A stretch of 64,000 bases of DNA from NCBI GenBank assembly GCA_008360975.2, contig CM039182.1, forward strand, positions 84,475,405 through 84,539,404. The letters run 5' to 3'. The stretch comes from Lichenostomus cassidix. Lineage: Eukaryota; Chordata; Aves; Passeriformes; Meliphagidae. The notes below the pieces were generated by a model. The model ran no database searches and was not told the origin of the DNA. It was given only the letters and a program-made list of their open reading frames with translations. A program made the position numbers and the translations under genes. Positions 25,150-37,615 of the stretch are shown here, one piece after another; the first letter of the stretch is position 1; every line of letters begins with the position of its first letter.

Positions 25150-25828
25150 TAATCTAAAGGAAGGGCTGAGGAAAAAGACTTTGGTGTGTTGGTTTACAAG
25201 AAGCTCAACATGACCCAGCAATGTGCACTCCCAGTCCAGAAGGCCAATTGTGTCCTGGGCTGCATCCAAAGCAGTGTGGCCAGCAGGGCAAGGAAGGAGA
25301 TTCTGCCCCTCTATTCCACCCTGGGGAGACCCCACCTGGAGTGCTGCATCAGCTCTGGGGTTATCTGTACAGGATAGACATGGACTTGTTGGAGTGAGTC
25401 TAGAGGAGGCAACAAAAATGATCAGAGGGCTGAAGAACATCTGGAGTTGGGCTGTTCAGAGTGAAGAAGAAAAGGCTGTGGGGAGACCTCACTGCAGCCT
25501 TCCAGTACCACAAAGGGCTAGAAGAAGGATGGAGAGGGACTTTTTACAAGAGCCTGTAGTGACAGGGCAAAGACATTTGCTTTAATCTGAGAGTCGATTT
25601 AGATGTGGTATTAGGAAGCAATTCTTTACTGTGAGGGAGGAAAGGCAGTGGAACAGGTTGCCCAGAGAAGTTGTGGATGGCCCATCCCTGGAAGTGTTCA
25701 AGGCCAGGCTGAAAAGGGCTTTGAGCAGGCTGGTGTAGGGGAAGGTGTCTGTGCCCTTGGCAGGGGGATTAGAAGTAGATGATCTTTCAGGTGCCCTCCA
25801 ACCCACACCATTCTATGATTCTATGATC
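25150..25828 (+). mobile_element. CR1 LINE 3' part with intact octamer tail
   Basis: The post-RT coding remnant reads GRPHLECCI (about 25327-25353), matching the C-terminal region of CR1 ORF2, with frameshifts. It continues through GGGAGACCTCACTGCAGCCT, TTACTGTGAGGGAGG, GAACAGGTTGCCCAGAGAAG and CCATCCCTGGAAGTGTTCAA. It ends CATTCTATGATTCTATGATC, two perfect ATTCTATG units. It is one of the better preserved 3' ends here. It belongs to a different CR1 3' type from 24258-24500, with GGCCCATCCCTGG in place of CACAGCCCCAAG. The frames at 25186-25377, 25223-25585 and 25099-25440 are remnants or shadows. Confidence 0.95.
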
Positions 25829-27949
25829 TTTGAATTAAGACATCAATCATTATAGATTTCTTACACAAACATCATCCAGAAATGTACTCATTGCTATTCA
25901 CATTTCCTAAGGACGTTATTATTCTTCAAGTTATTAGCAACTAGACATCTGTTGTTCCAATAAATAAACCAACAAAGTGCTGCATCTGTGTTCTCAGCCA
26001 TACTACAGTCAAAATGGCAATACACTACATGACAATACAGGCAATAGTCTCGACATCTTGAAAGCTGTATTTACTTTTTTCTAATTTGAAGGAAGCTCAT
26101 TTGACCTGTCACAGCCATTTATATAGTTCATCTGTTCAGAGCTATAATGCTCTGAGATCTTGTATGGTAATTTTGTAATATTCTTTTATATTTTGCAAAG
26201 GATTATCTTATGACCCCCTAGCAAATTCTCCTTTTCCTCTTTACACACAGATTAATTTTGCATTTTGTTCTTTGTTCTCCCTTCAACAGGTCTTCACTTA
26301 CATGCTTTGTACAGGAGGACAATCTAGGGTAGTTAAATTTCAAAAGAAAGGTAATTGAATTCTAATGAGTAAGTGGGATCAGCAGAGATCATTTCAGGTG
26401 ATAAAACATAAGACTTTTTCACTTTCAAACTAACAATGCTAAAGTTAAAGTGAGCTATTTGAGTTCCAAATTTCTATGAATATAAGAGAAAAACTGAATT
26501 CATGCTCTTTGGACCCCTGTATTACAGCAGCTAGCAATTATTATTATCATGGCTTATAATAGTATCATATGCCTATATAGAGACGTTTTCTATGCTCCTA
26601 TGAAACACAGCATGTGGAACAACATGAGTTCCAGTTTGGACAATCTTTATTTCTAGAGCTAAACATTTTAAATATATTTCTGCAACTACAGAAACATTGC
26701 TGAATGTTAAAATGTGTGCATACTCATAGGCTCTAGTGCTTTTTCAGAGTTCATTCTAGGATGTTTGGGATATACTGCATAAGGATGCCACATTTAGATA
26801 AAACAACTGAGTTTGTTTGGCAGTTAGTTTCTCTTATAGAAGTGGAGCCTTGTCTTGCTTCCCAGCTTTGTCATTTTTTCCCACACATTTTTACTACTTT
26901 GGCTCTTCTTCTGATGCCTCCAGTAAGCCTAAAGAAAACTATTTGCTCTCCTCCTCCCACCCACTGTCAGCTTAGTGAGATAAACTGGCATGCACATTAA
27001 GTACTCCAGAAGCATAAAGGAGCTGAAAAAAAAAAGAAAAGTGCAAAGGCAAGAGGGCTATTTGATCAGGGTTGGGAAGAGAAGAGGAGGGTGTAGCACA
27101 GTTCTGCCTGGTGTGCAGGTAGGTTTTTTACACTGGTTAAGCTTTTCTTGTCTCCACACCCTACATACATGCATATAAAAGTTATCCAGGTCTTATCCAA
27201 ACAAAGACAATGGAAATTGCAACTATTTGTTGTATCTAAAATTAAGTTACTTTTGTCTGTGGTTTTAGGCAGCTGTGACTAACACACACCTTCTCATCTA
27301 CACTGAGGTTGTTTTAAAGCACTGATAAAGCAGCCAGGTGCACTGCTGTTCCCTACAACAAAGATTATCATTGTTTCCACCTGTAGAGAAAGAGAAAGGG
27401 ATACATTCAAATGAGCTTTTAAACAGAATTCATTATGGCACTCAAAATGACCTTTGAAAATCGTTAGTTAACCAATTATCAACACTTAAAGTTTCATTTC
27501 TCTCACCACATCTGGCATATGTTTTGGTTTTTTGTACAAATAACTTTGCTAATTTTCATTAAAAGCATTTAGTCTGAAGTGTAAAATGGTATACAGCTGA
27601 TTAGAAGGCATGTAACTCCAGTGTGTCCCTTTCCTTCTAATTCTGATACTCAGACATTTGCAGTATGACCCTATACCCTGAATATGTCAGTAAAAGGCAC
27701 ATATATGAAGAAATGTTTTCCCATTAGCATTGATTAAGAGGTTTCCTAGCACATAGGATCAAGGCACTATCCTAGATATTAATTTTCCTAAATTAAACTA
27801 CTTGGACTGGTGATGTTAATTGTTTATACACTAAGATGAAGAAATACATCAGCTGTTGAGAATGGTTATGCTGAGGGTTCTTAGCTTTATTATAGAGCCT
27901 GTAAATCTTCTAACTCTAAATGCACACAATACCACAGAAATATTTCAGA
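25829..27949. other. AT-rich non-coding stretch
   Basis: Nothing recognised. Confidence 0.55.
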
Positions 27950-28035
27950 CCAGATCCTCTGCAGCAGTAAATCAATAGAGCTCTACTGAAATCAATGGAG
28001 CCAGCGTGATTTACAGTAGCTCAAGGTCTGCCCTT
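27950..28035. repeat. Possible ancient palindromic repeat fragment
   Basis: GTAAATCA at 27967 pairs with TGATTTAC ending at 28014, part of an imperfect inverted repeat of about 23 bp per arm around TGAAATCA. The words ATCAATGGAGCC and GATTTACA recall an old palindromic interspersed sequence common in reptiles and birds. The family is not named with confidence. Confidence 0.4.
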
Positions 28036-30570
28036 TCGATTGCACCCAGTGATATAAGAGACTCAAGAGGGTTATTACAGTAATATTCAGGAATATATTT
28101 TCCAGTAAATTACAGTTCTTTAAAGACAGACTGAGGAAACATGCATAGGCATTGCACTGTGACACTGTTGCAGCAGAGGAGTAGCGGGGGGGTCATGCAG
28201 TTCTTCACTCAGACTTTAGCTACTTGTAGATAGGCAGCAAGCTAGGCACCAGAACTAACTTGGTTCCAGAGCTAACAGTTCCTGGAACAGTGCATCCAGA
28301 TGCTTGCATTTCCCCTGTTCTGCCTACTAGTATGAACATAAAATAAATCAATTTTCCCTCATTGCAAATGTTGCAGACATGCAACTCCCAGGCTGATGGA
28401 GGAGTTCTACCACCAGCCAAGGTGTTGAGCTTCCTCTGTCTCTGTCCTCTCCAGAGTCAAAGAAAGGCAGCTATGACCTTTCCTCATCAATCCCTGCAGG
28501 TGAGTTTAAACTTTTGTTCTGACTGGAAATGCAGGGGATCCTTAACTTCAAGACTTTAAGTGCCTAAAGCCAGCAAGTTCAGCCAATCAGTGCCTTGAGA
28601 AATTTGTATAAACTGTGTATGTTGGATAAGCAAAAAAACTTAGCAGGCTTAGAAATTTGTATTATTTCACCCTCAAAACCACGGTAAACCTAGAATAACT
28701 TTAGAGTCAAGTAGACCTTGTTATGTAATCATACTTGCAAATTTAGTTCAACAATATTTCTGCTTTTGAAGATTTCTTAAATAGCTACTTCCTGCTTTCA
28801 GAATATGCCCTGGCAAACTAAATGCCCTGGTAAATACAGTTGAGATGTGACACTGTCATGTATACTCAAGGCTCTCTTTTCATTCTTCATAAAGCTCTAT
28901 TCCTTGGAGGCATATAAGAGCCAAACATATTACTGCAGTTACTCTTAGGAATTTTGCCAAATGGTTTTAACTTGTTTTGCTGTCCAGGCTATGTCTTCCT
29001 CATGGCTCATCAAATGACCAGAGGTTATCTTATAAACTCTCATTATAAAAGGCTTCAAAATACATTAAATAGAGAGGTCTAACAAAATGTGCCCACAGTA
29101 CCTGTAACAACAAAGTTACCTGTTGTGGAGTTTTTTTGATTTGGTGTTGATTTTTCCCCTGTAACATTAACATAACTACTCTGAGTTGGAGATATAAAAA
29201 AGTCAAAATAAGAAAAATAAAGATAACATTTTTCCTATAGCTGGAAAAAGAAAATAAAGACCCTCAGTCAAGCACAGATTCTCTGTGCTACATCTTGACA
29301 ATGCATGCTATTAAAAAAGAGAAAAAAAAGCTCTAAGAAATCTTTTTATTTTCTGTTGACTAGAAATGGACAACATAAAAATAAAAAGGAGAATTGATTT
29401 GGAAGACTTTGATGATGAACGCACGGTATTTGTAAGCTGATGCTTAGCACTCTATAAACTTCCAGGTGACTTTGGAGCTTTGTTTTTGTAAACAGTTTGG
29501 CTGTTGAAAACTTGTAATAAAATAAGGGATTATTTCCTCCTTTGTTAATGAGCCTTCCACATCTTTTACCACACAACTTGACAAGATTAGGGATTGGAGA
29601 GACAATGTTTAATTACTTTCACAAGCTGTTTAATGTTTGCAAAGGCTGCTTAGAATTGTGGATGAAAAGAGAATAATTATCACTTAATTATATAATCTTT
29701 AAGAAAACAAGAACATGTTTCATCTTTGAACCATATGTATGCCAGATAACACAATACTCTTGGGCTCAAAAAACCCTCAGAAATCACTTATAGTTTAATA
29801 TCTGGTATCTGTTGTATCAGTTCAGTGCATTAATACAAGCGGACTAGAACTAAGAAGACTGTGCAAGTTCTGTGATATGTTATGCTCTGTTGAAACTTAA
29901 TTTTTTCTTGGTAAGTATTTTGGACTGGAAAAACAATACATCATGGAGAAGAGGAACTGAATTTGCATCCTAAAACTACCAATGGAAAAATAAGTTACAT
30001 TGGTTTAGTGGATAAAGAAGCAATTAGATATTCTCTGTTATTTCTTACACTAATTCAAAATCAAAGTCCCTGTTATATTCTCCAGTAGCATTTTGAAGAA
30101 GACATTAACAGAAATTCACTGATGTGTTCCATGTACAGCAGAGGAGGCAGGAACATAAAGGAATAGTTACTTAATGTATGGCTATTTGATAAGGTGCAGT
30201 TTTTTCTTGGGACAGAGATATGTAAACTTACTAATTCATAAATTCAAATGTTCAGGTGAATAATTTTCAATAAAAATATATAATTCTAGTAATTCTAGTA
30301 CAGGACTGTAGATTGAAAATCTGCCCTAATAGGCCTTCTTTAAAACAGGACCTCTATAGCATTGCTAAGGATCTAATTCATTAGTTCTGATTATATTTTT
30401 TAAAAATTTAGTCTGTAGGAGATTTTTCTAAGAGATTTTAGCCTTATTGACAGACAAAAGCAGGAACCTGCTTAGACTGGAGAAAGAGGAGGGAAAAATT
30501 TCCCAGACAAGACATAATTTGTTTAATTCCAGTCAGCCAAAGGATTAATATAAATTAGTTTCAGTTTGGT
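28036..30570. other. AT-rich non-coding stretch with one exon-like segment
   Basis: No gene recognised. A 45-nt segment with good splice-site consensus on both sides lies at 28455-28499. Confidence 0.5.
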
Positions 30571-30574
30571 TTGG

Positions 30575-30730
30575 GTTTCTTTTTTTTGTTTTGTTTTTTT
30601 GGTTTTGGTTTTTCTGTTGTTGGTTGGTTGGTTGGTTGGTTGGTTGGTTGGTTAGTTGGGTGGTTGGTTTTTTTGGTTTCATTTAGTTTGGTTTCGTCTG
30701 GTTTTATTTGCTTCTTTTTTTTTTTTTTTG
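30575..30730 (+). repeat. T/G-rich low-complexity region with (GGTT)n microsatellite
   Basis: Eight uninterrupted GGTT units span 30622-30653, followed by diverged units to 30669. They are flanked by TTTTGGTTT-type sequence and T-runs (30716-30729). Long both-strand frames here encode only low-complexity peptide. Confidence 0.95.
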
Positions 30731-30989
30731 CTAATGTATTAAGGTGTCTTAACTCCATTCTAGAAATTAATTTAAAAATTTAAGATACATTTCTACCTTC
30801 ATTGGAATTAAAAAAAAACCAAACAAGAATATATTATATAATAAACTAAAATCTAAAAGCTGTGAATCTTGGCACATATTTTTTGCATGAACACTGCCTT
30901 TAATATATACAAACACAGGTATATTTTTAACTATAAATTCAGTGATGGGGTACATTCATATGATAGTAAATAAACTCATCATATTGCGA

Positions 30990-31325
30990 TGTGTTGACCC
31001 CAGCCAGCAACTAGACACCCCCACGAGCCATTTGCTCACTACTCCACTTGCTCCAGCAGGACAGGGGAGAGAACAGGATGAGAAAAAGCAGAAAAACTTG
31101 TGGGACATAAAAAGGTAGTTTATAAATGTAGAAAAGATGGTGGGTGGGCTTGCAAAGGCAAAACCCTTCCACAAGCAGGCTGACGCCCAGTAAGTCCCTG
31201 AACAATGGACATATTGGCAGACAAAACTCCAACCATCCTTACCCTGATTTATGGCTAGGTATGATGTTACATGGTGTGGAGTATTCCTCTGAACAATTTC
31301 TTCCCAATCTATCTTCTTGCCCCTC
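30990..31325 (-). mobile_element. Truncated ERV LTR, minus strand, 3' end preserved
   Basis: On the plus strand it begins TGTGTTGACCCCAGCCAG, which as reverse complement is an LTR end ...GGTCAACACA. It continues with the avian LTR words GAGCCATTTGCTCACT, GGACAGGGGAGAGAA and, farther in, ATGATGTTACATGGTGTGG. The expected LTR start (TG...CTGGTTT...GGGATAGAG type) is missing, so the 5' part is deleted or decayed beyond about 31325. This is a different family from the LTR at 15290. Confidence 0.7.
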
Positions 31326-34300
31326 TCCCATCCCATTGTGAGTAAGCTTTGCAATTTCTCAGTGTTCCTTTTCCTTTGATTAGGCCCACACATGAATATC
31401 CTGATCTGTCCCTGTTAGGATTGAGGAAAAACATACAACTGGTTGACTCTCTTTTGTGTCAGCCTTCCACAAGGCACTCCCCAGGAGCTGAGCATCTGGG
31501 TTTCTCTCTCTGCTTCTGCTCCTTGGCAGTCCATGGTATTCAAACGTGTGAAGACATTAGCTTTCTCGATGGTAGTGTTATAGGGGTTGGGGTGGGTTTT
31601 AATTTTTTTAAGCAGTCTCAACTAAGATTTAATTGTTTTACTATCTGTGTGCAGCTAGGACCCTTCATTGTTATCTATCAATGTTAGTGAAATCATTTTA
31701 TGAGGGACAGATGTAAATGAAAGTTTGATGTAACTGTTCCATCTCTAAGACCAAGACTCATGCCCCATGCTGTGGTACCTGCATTGCTTGTGAGCAAACA
31801 TCAGCAGTTAGGAATGCTGGGAAGATAAATCCTCAGACCTTTGTCTCCAGATGTATCATAGATGTCCAACATTTTCTGAGTCTTATATCAAAGATTTATT
31901 GCTTAGATGTGCAGTGTAAAAATATGCAGTTCCCACACATCACTTGAGAGTCATACAAACTGCTTGTGGGGTCCAACTGTATCTTAATGTGACATCAAAT
32001 TCATGGGAATCCTGGGTTAATCTACTCAACAGGAATTGCAAACCTATAAAACTGAGTTCCGTCAAGAAGAAACTTCTGAAAACCTAAGTAACAGTCCAAA
32101 CTGCTGAATAAACACAGACATTATCAAATCTATGTCAGAGCTTTTTTGAAGGAATGAAAATAAATATTTTATAAAACGTGTCTTCAGGATATGCTGCATC
32201 TACAAATAAAATTCCAGCTCAGGTTTCGGGACATAAAAGTTATATTACAGCAAAGGGCTTACTCCCTTAGAAAATAAGGCCTAAAAACTGTCTAGCTACA
32301 ATGAAAAAATGCATTATTAGTCCCTAATGCATTCGTCATAAAATAAACCTACTCAGCTTTGAGAATAAAGCTGTGTAACTACCAATGAAAGAAAACCACT
32401 TTCAGGTTCCAACTGCTACAAGTCCAAGAACACTGTAAATGAAATACTTCAATGTCTCGCTGTGTTGATCCCAAAATATTGCAATGTATAAAATATTACT
32501 GCACATATCTTTCCAGAAATGAACCTTTCATTATTCCATTCAGTTACCAGCTATAAAAACTTTGCAGACTATGATAATCCCCTCTAACAAAAAGCAGGTT
32601 TTAGTATTCCTTTAAAGTTGACCCTTTCAGAGAATAACACTATCAAAATGGAGTTAGCCAGTAACATAGCTAACCCACAATAAGTCAAATTGCAGTTCAG
32701 AGTACACAATATCTTCTGAGATCAACTCCCCCAAACTGAAATAATCAGAAATTAGTCAAGATATTCTGGAATCAGACTACACTTATAAACACAGTCACTT
32801 TTCTTCTTCATAATGATACAAAATTCAATAGAAAAACATGAGCTAGATCTACATTTCTCCATTGTAAAAATACTTACAAATGTAATGCCAGATACTTTTT
32901 GGTTAGTCAGCAAAAGAATAAAGAAATTGACAAAAAAAACCCTTGTGAAGGCTATAAAACACAGAAACATAATTCTGTCTCTAAATGTACTTTTACATTG
33001 ATCCTTGAATTTTAATTATTTTTCAGGATATTCCAGAGACATATCACAGTCTAGGTGCTCTGTTCTTCTAGTAAGTGTTCAGTTTTGGCCAGAGTTTGAG
33101 ATACAACAGCTTCGGTCTGACACAGCCAGCCATTCTAAGAGTATCCTTCTGAATTTCTTCAATTCATTGGTATCCCACACTAAAGCAATTACAAAGTCTA
33201 ATAAAATAACTTCAAAAATATTGAGCTTATTCCCAGTCAAGAAACTCCTTTCCTGGCTTATGATAAGAAAAGTCTTCTTTTGGAATCTTGTCCTTATACA
33301 GGAGCCTGCAGAGTATCTGCTTCACGCTTCATATTTTTGTAGATCGTTGTGTTTTCTGACGTGAGATTAGTGGTTTGAACGGAAAGCAGGTATATATCTT
33401 TCTCTTTCCTCTCTATTTCATATCAGAATAAGCTTGTTCTTTCAAAGCATTTTTTGTTTTATAACAAGAGATGATAGCATGGTGAGAAGGAATGAAATCC
33501 AAGACTCTTGACTGTTAAATGAATGAGGGGTAAAAAAGAGCAGAAAGGGGTATCTGAATCTGAGAATACCCCAGGGGAAGTTACTGAACTTATTTCCTTG
33601 CCTTACTGAATCAATTTTTTCTTCCATCCTAAACTTACCTAGCTGTTCATGTCAGAACTGGCACAGGCATCCCTAAACATAGTTTCAGATGTCAGCCTCT
33701 TTCTTGCCCTTTCACAGGATGTTCTTTTTCCCAAAAGCTTCAGGCTTTTGACACATATGTCATGTAAGAGCTTAAATAGCAAATCCCTCCTCCAGCCCTG
33801 ACAAGGCTGGAAAAGGTCAACTTGTTACATATTTGGTGGGACAGGAGGAAATAAGTCAAACCTCTCCTTTCTTAGTCATTTTCTTTGAGAGCACTGGAGG
33901 ACTCCTCAGTCTTTTTCTTCTTGGTCTTTGAACCTTTGCCACAGGATCCCCTTGGAGCTAGGTGCTTGTTTCTTCTTTATTTATTTATTAATTCTTTTCC
34001 TCTATGAACTAATAACTACTTTTCCCAGTTATTCTTTCCTATCTTTCAGGAGAATGAGGGACATTCTCTACAGAAGCAAGAGATCTTTTTTCCTTTGTAT
34101 TTTTCAGATAGAAGACAAAAAGGTAGGAGTGACAGAAATAAATATGTGCAGCAATGGTTACTCTGTGTGTGTGTATGTCTCTGTACACACATGCACACAC
34201 AGAGGTTATGTCTATGCTGAGATTACTTAAAACAACCCAATTTGTTTACACCAATGAAAAATCAATCTTCTTTCTATTCATTACTTCATAATTGAATACA

Positions 34301-36480
34301 AACTGCCACAAAATCATAATTGAATCATAATAACACAATAAAATCAGAATAACAATCAAAATATATCTGGTTTGCAGCAATTTGAATAGTGTCACACAAA
34401 TGATACCTTACACCCGGGAATGCATTTCAGGATGTCCTGTGGTGCTTTCTTTTGGGAGGAAGCTGCATGGAGGGGCAGGAAAGATGGTACTTTTTACTGT
34501 GGACAGTCACGTGCACATCCTTCTCTTTCCTCAGCAGGTTGTTTGACAGCATTTCTGTCAGTCTTGGAAGACCCATGTTTGAAATTTTTATTGACCATTC
34601 TGACGGTATCTACTATTTTATTGCAATGGTGACTGAGAGAACACACTCAAGAGAAATGGGGTTCTTTTCAGACAACTTCAAAACAAAATTTGACAAGGTG
34701 TTATTGAAGAGTAGCAATTTTCACACCAAATGCTAAAATATTTTCTTCCATTTCCATCCTATTCAATTTTCCTCAAGCTACAGTGTGTAGCTAAAAAGAA
34801 GGCAGCTTAAAAACAGGTCAACATATGGAAAATCTCATTTACTGAAACTGAGTGCATGCACTACTTGATCAATGGGCAGCTGTGTAAGAAGACAAATATA
34901 TAGTAAGAACAAGTATAAGACTGTGTATTTTCTTTGCAAATGATGAAAAAAATGGACATCTGAAATGGACCCACTTAACCTAGAAGGATGAGCATCAGCC
35001 TACCTCTTGGTAACTATTCACTTCATCTAGAAATATCAATTTTTAGAACAGAATCTAAACAGCAAAAGGTGTTTAAAAGAATAACAAACGTGTCCTCAAA
35101 AACCATAAACCATTTACCTGATTCTAAAAGTGTTGTGCACTGTTGCATGAAAGATCCCAGTTCAAGTTCCCTGAGCACTTCCTAGGTTTTTTGTTTTAAT
35201 GAAAATTGTGGGTTATTTCATATGTGGAGAAGAAAAATCATTCTCAGCTAGTGCAGAATTCTTCATTTCTGTTATATAAAAAAGAAATTAATAAACCTCA
35301 CTAAGTATGGCCCAACCACCTTCCAACATAGAATTTTTTCTAATGTTATTTCAATTTTTTTCCGTTTTGCAAACTTGAGAGACTGATGTGTGCTGGTATC
35401 ATTACAAAACTCTGGCAAGACAGTAAAGTTCTGTTTTCTTACATAAACGAGTAATAGAAAGTCATAGAGAAATAAGAACTGTACCTGCACATAGATACAG
35501 CTAATAGCTTCAGATGGAAAAAGTCTTGACAGTCTCTGAGCAACCAAGTCCCACTCACGGATGCACACTGCTTCCTTACCACCAAGCATTCAGAAAAGAT
35601 ATTCCACAGATATCAGACTGATGTCATACAATTTCACACAGACAGTCATTGCAGAATAGCTGTCCCTAAAACAATCTAGCATAATCCTTTCATTCTGCAT
35701 AATAATAAAAATTAATAGTGCAAAAAAAAAAAACCTAACCCAAACCAAAATAAACAAACAAACAGACAAACAAACCCCCAACAACTCTAGAAATGCCATG
35801 CACTTGAAATTAACTTTAAGCTGGTTGTTTTTCAGGATATAATTCTGCAATATATTTTTGCAGAAAATTAATCTTTATCTCTGTATTAACTCAATTACTT
35901 TCTATCAGTTACTTTTGATATCTGTTTCTTGTAGAAAATATGTTAGTATGTCAAAAATTTTTTTTTACATTTTATAAACATTGGTAATTCAGTCATGTAA
36001 CTTTTAACAAAATCATTTCTTTGAAATGAAATAACATTTTCTGGTAATGGTTTTATATGTCCCTTTAAAATTTATTTGAAAATGTTGAAAAATTACACTG
36101 AAAAAAGTTCAGGTGAGTCTTTACCACTTATATTGTCTCTTCCAAAAGAGTTTTATAAGCAAGTTATAACTGAACTCAAACAGTGTTACCCAGTCAGAAA
36201 CTTTCTGATTCAGCTTCATCTCTCTCAAATTAGGCATTTATCACAGAAATCTAGACAACCCTGGACAGGAACAGTATTTTAAACCTTAAACCAACATCCC
36301 TGCCTATTTCCATTGCAACAGACAAAACCTGAAGAGATTACTGTATCAATATCTTAACTCTGAAAATATGAAAACAAACTCAAGCCCATGTACCATAGGT
36401 AATAGACATGCAAACACATTGGGATTCCCACCTACCAGATGAATATATAAATATTTTTTAGAAAAAGAGGCTTATTTATC
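31326..36480. other. AT-rich non-coding stretch
   Basis: Nothing recognised with confidence. A GT/AC-rich patch occurs at about 34158-34201. Frames such as 31349-31687, 33005-33364, 34452-34736 and 35272-35589 lack domains and splice context. Confidence 0.5.
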
Positions 36481-36502
36481 CCTCAAAAGAACTTTTTCCT
36501 CT

Positions 36503-37145
36503 TGTTGTAATGCCCTGGCTTGTTTGGTGCGTTCAGGGGAAGGCAGTTTGATGTACTCTGGGTGGTTTGCAGGAGAAACAGCAAAATTCTCAGGAGGTCA
36601 ACAACAACAATTTTACTTGCAAACTTCCAAGCAGCAAAGTAGAATAAGCAACTTGACAAAACTGAAAACAACTTCCAGACAAAGTAAAGCACTTCACAAA
36701 TTTTAACACAGCAAACTTTAACTTATCCAGATACAACAAGGCACTTTCGAAGGCACTGACTGGAAGATTTTTTAGTCTCTCTTACAGCGTATTTTAAGAA
36801 GAAGTAGTTAGGAGAGAGAAAAACAGAAAAGAAAAGAGGGCAAAAATGTAGTCACGACCCTAGGACGCAGTGTGGTATCAGATGCTTTCGAATCCAGGGT
36901 AGCTGAGCACACCACTAGACACTCATGTCACTGTCCTTTTATCTGCCCCAGTCTACTGAGGCTTCCACACAGGCCCATGCGTGCTCTTGAATATGTCCCA
37001 CAGGACCCCCATGGTAGGCTGGCACTATTTTGGGGCTTAGCAAGTGGTCAGTTGGCCATTTTGGGGCAGGTCATGTGGTCAGCCGCTGCCGTTTCTGCAT
37101 GGACTGGTGTCTGACTAAGGCTCAAGGGGGCAGAGTGGAACAGTG
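36503..37145 (-). mobile_element. Possible ERV LTR, minus strand, family not recognised
   Basis: Read on the minus strand the layout is LTR-like. A GC-richer U3-like part (about 37140-36945) has repeated CCAAAAT words (GGCCCCAAAATGG type). A TATA-like GATAAAAGGA follows at 36934-36943. Then come an AT-rich R/U5-like part and a candidate CA end at 36503-36506. No target duplication or exact ends could be set. It lies directly upstream of a CR1 endonuclease remnant. Confidence 0.4.
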
Positions 37146-37164
37146 CACATAAGTGAGATTTCAT

Positions 37165-37615
37165 GGAAAAAATCCTGTGGCTGGAGTTCTATGATGGATG
37201 GTTATAGGCTCTTTAGGAATGATGGACAGGCCAGATGAGGTGGGGATGAAGTGTCGTACATAAAGGAGGGGTTGGACTGCACAGCACTTGCAGCTGGGGA
37301 TGGTTGAAAGTCTCTAGGAAAGGAGGGGAAAAGATACCAAAGTGGGAAATCACCAACAGTATAAAATTTAACAAGAAAAAATGCCAAATTCTGCACCTGG
37401 GGGACAGTGTAATGCTGGATGTATGTATAGACTGAGAATGAGAAGCTGGAGCGCAGCCTTACAGAAAGGGATCTTGTGGTTGATGCTGAGCTCAATATGA
37501 ATCAACAATGTGGCCTGGTGTTCAAAGTGTCCAACCAAATCCTGGAGTGCATTAAGTACAGTATAACTAAAAGGCCTTCACACAGAGGGTGATGGAGATG
37601 AGAAAGAAGGGCCCA
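37165..37615 (+). mobile_element. Internally deleted CR1 LINE: endonuclease remnant joined to post-RT region
   Basis: 37191-37325 reads MMDGYRLFRNDGQ at its start, matching the DGYRLFR region of the CR1 endonuclease. It continues with an equivalent of the GGVALYVKE segment, decayed. From about 37346 the sequence jumps to the region after the RT: ATCACCAACAGTATAAA, TTCTGCACCTGGGGGACAG, then GAATGAGAAGCTGGAGCGCA and CTGGAGTGCATTAAG. The RT core is absent. Homology fades near 37615 without a tail. Confidence 0.75.

Noticed and set aside
30571..30783. Low-complexity frames on both strands (Trp/Val/Gly or Asn/Gln/Pro-rich)
   Set aside because: Direct translation of the GGTT microsatellite and T-runs.
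34051..34125. Possible small exon between CTTTCAG and AAGGTAGGA
   Set aside because: Weak donor, a second internal acceptor-like site and no conserved reading; chance is likelier.
34452..34736. 94-codon frame downstream of a pyrimidine-rich AG
   Set aside because: No domain; AT-rich codons and no donor support.
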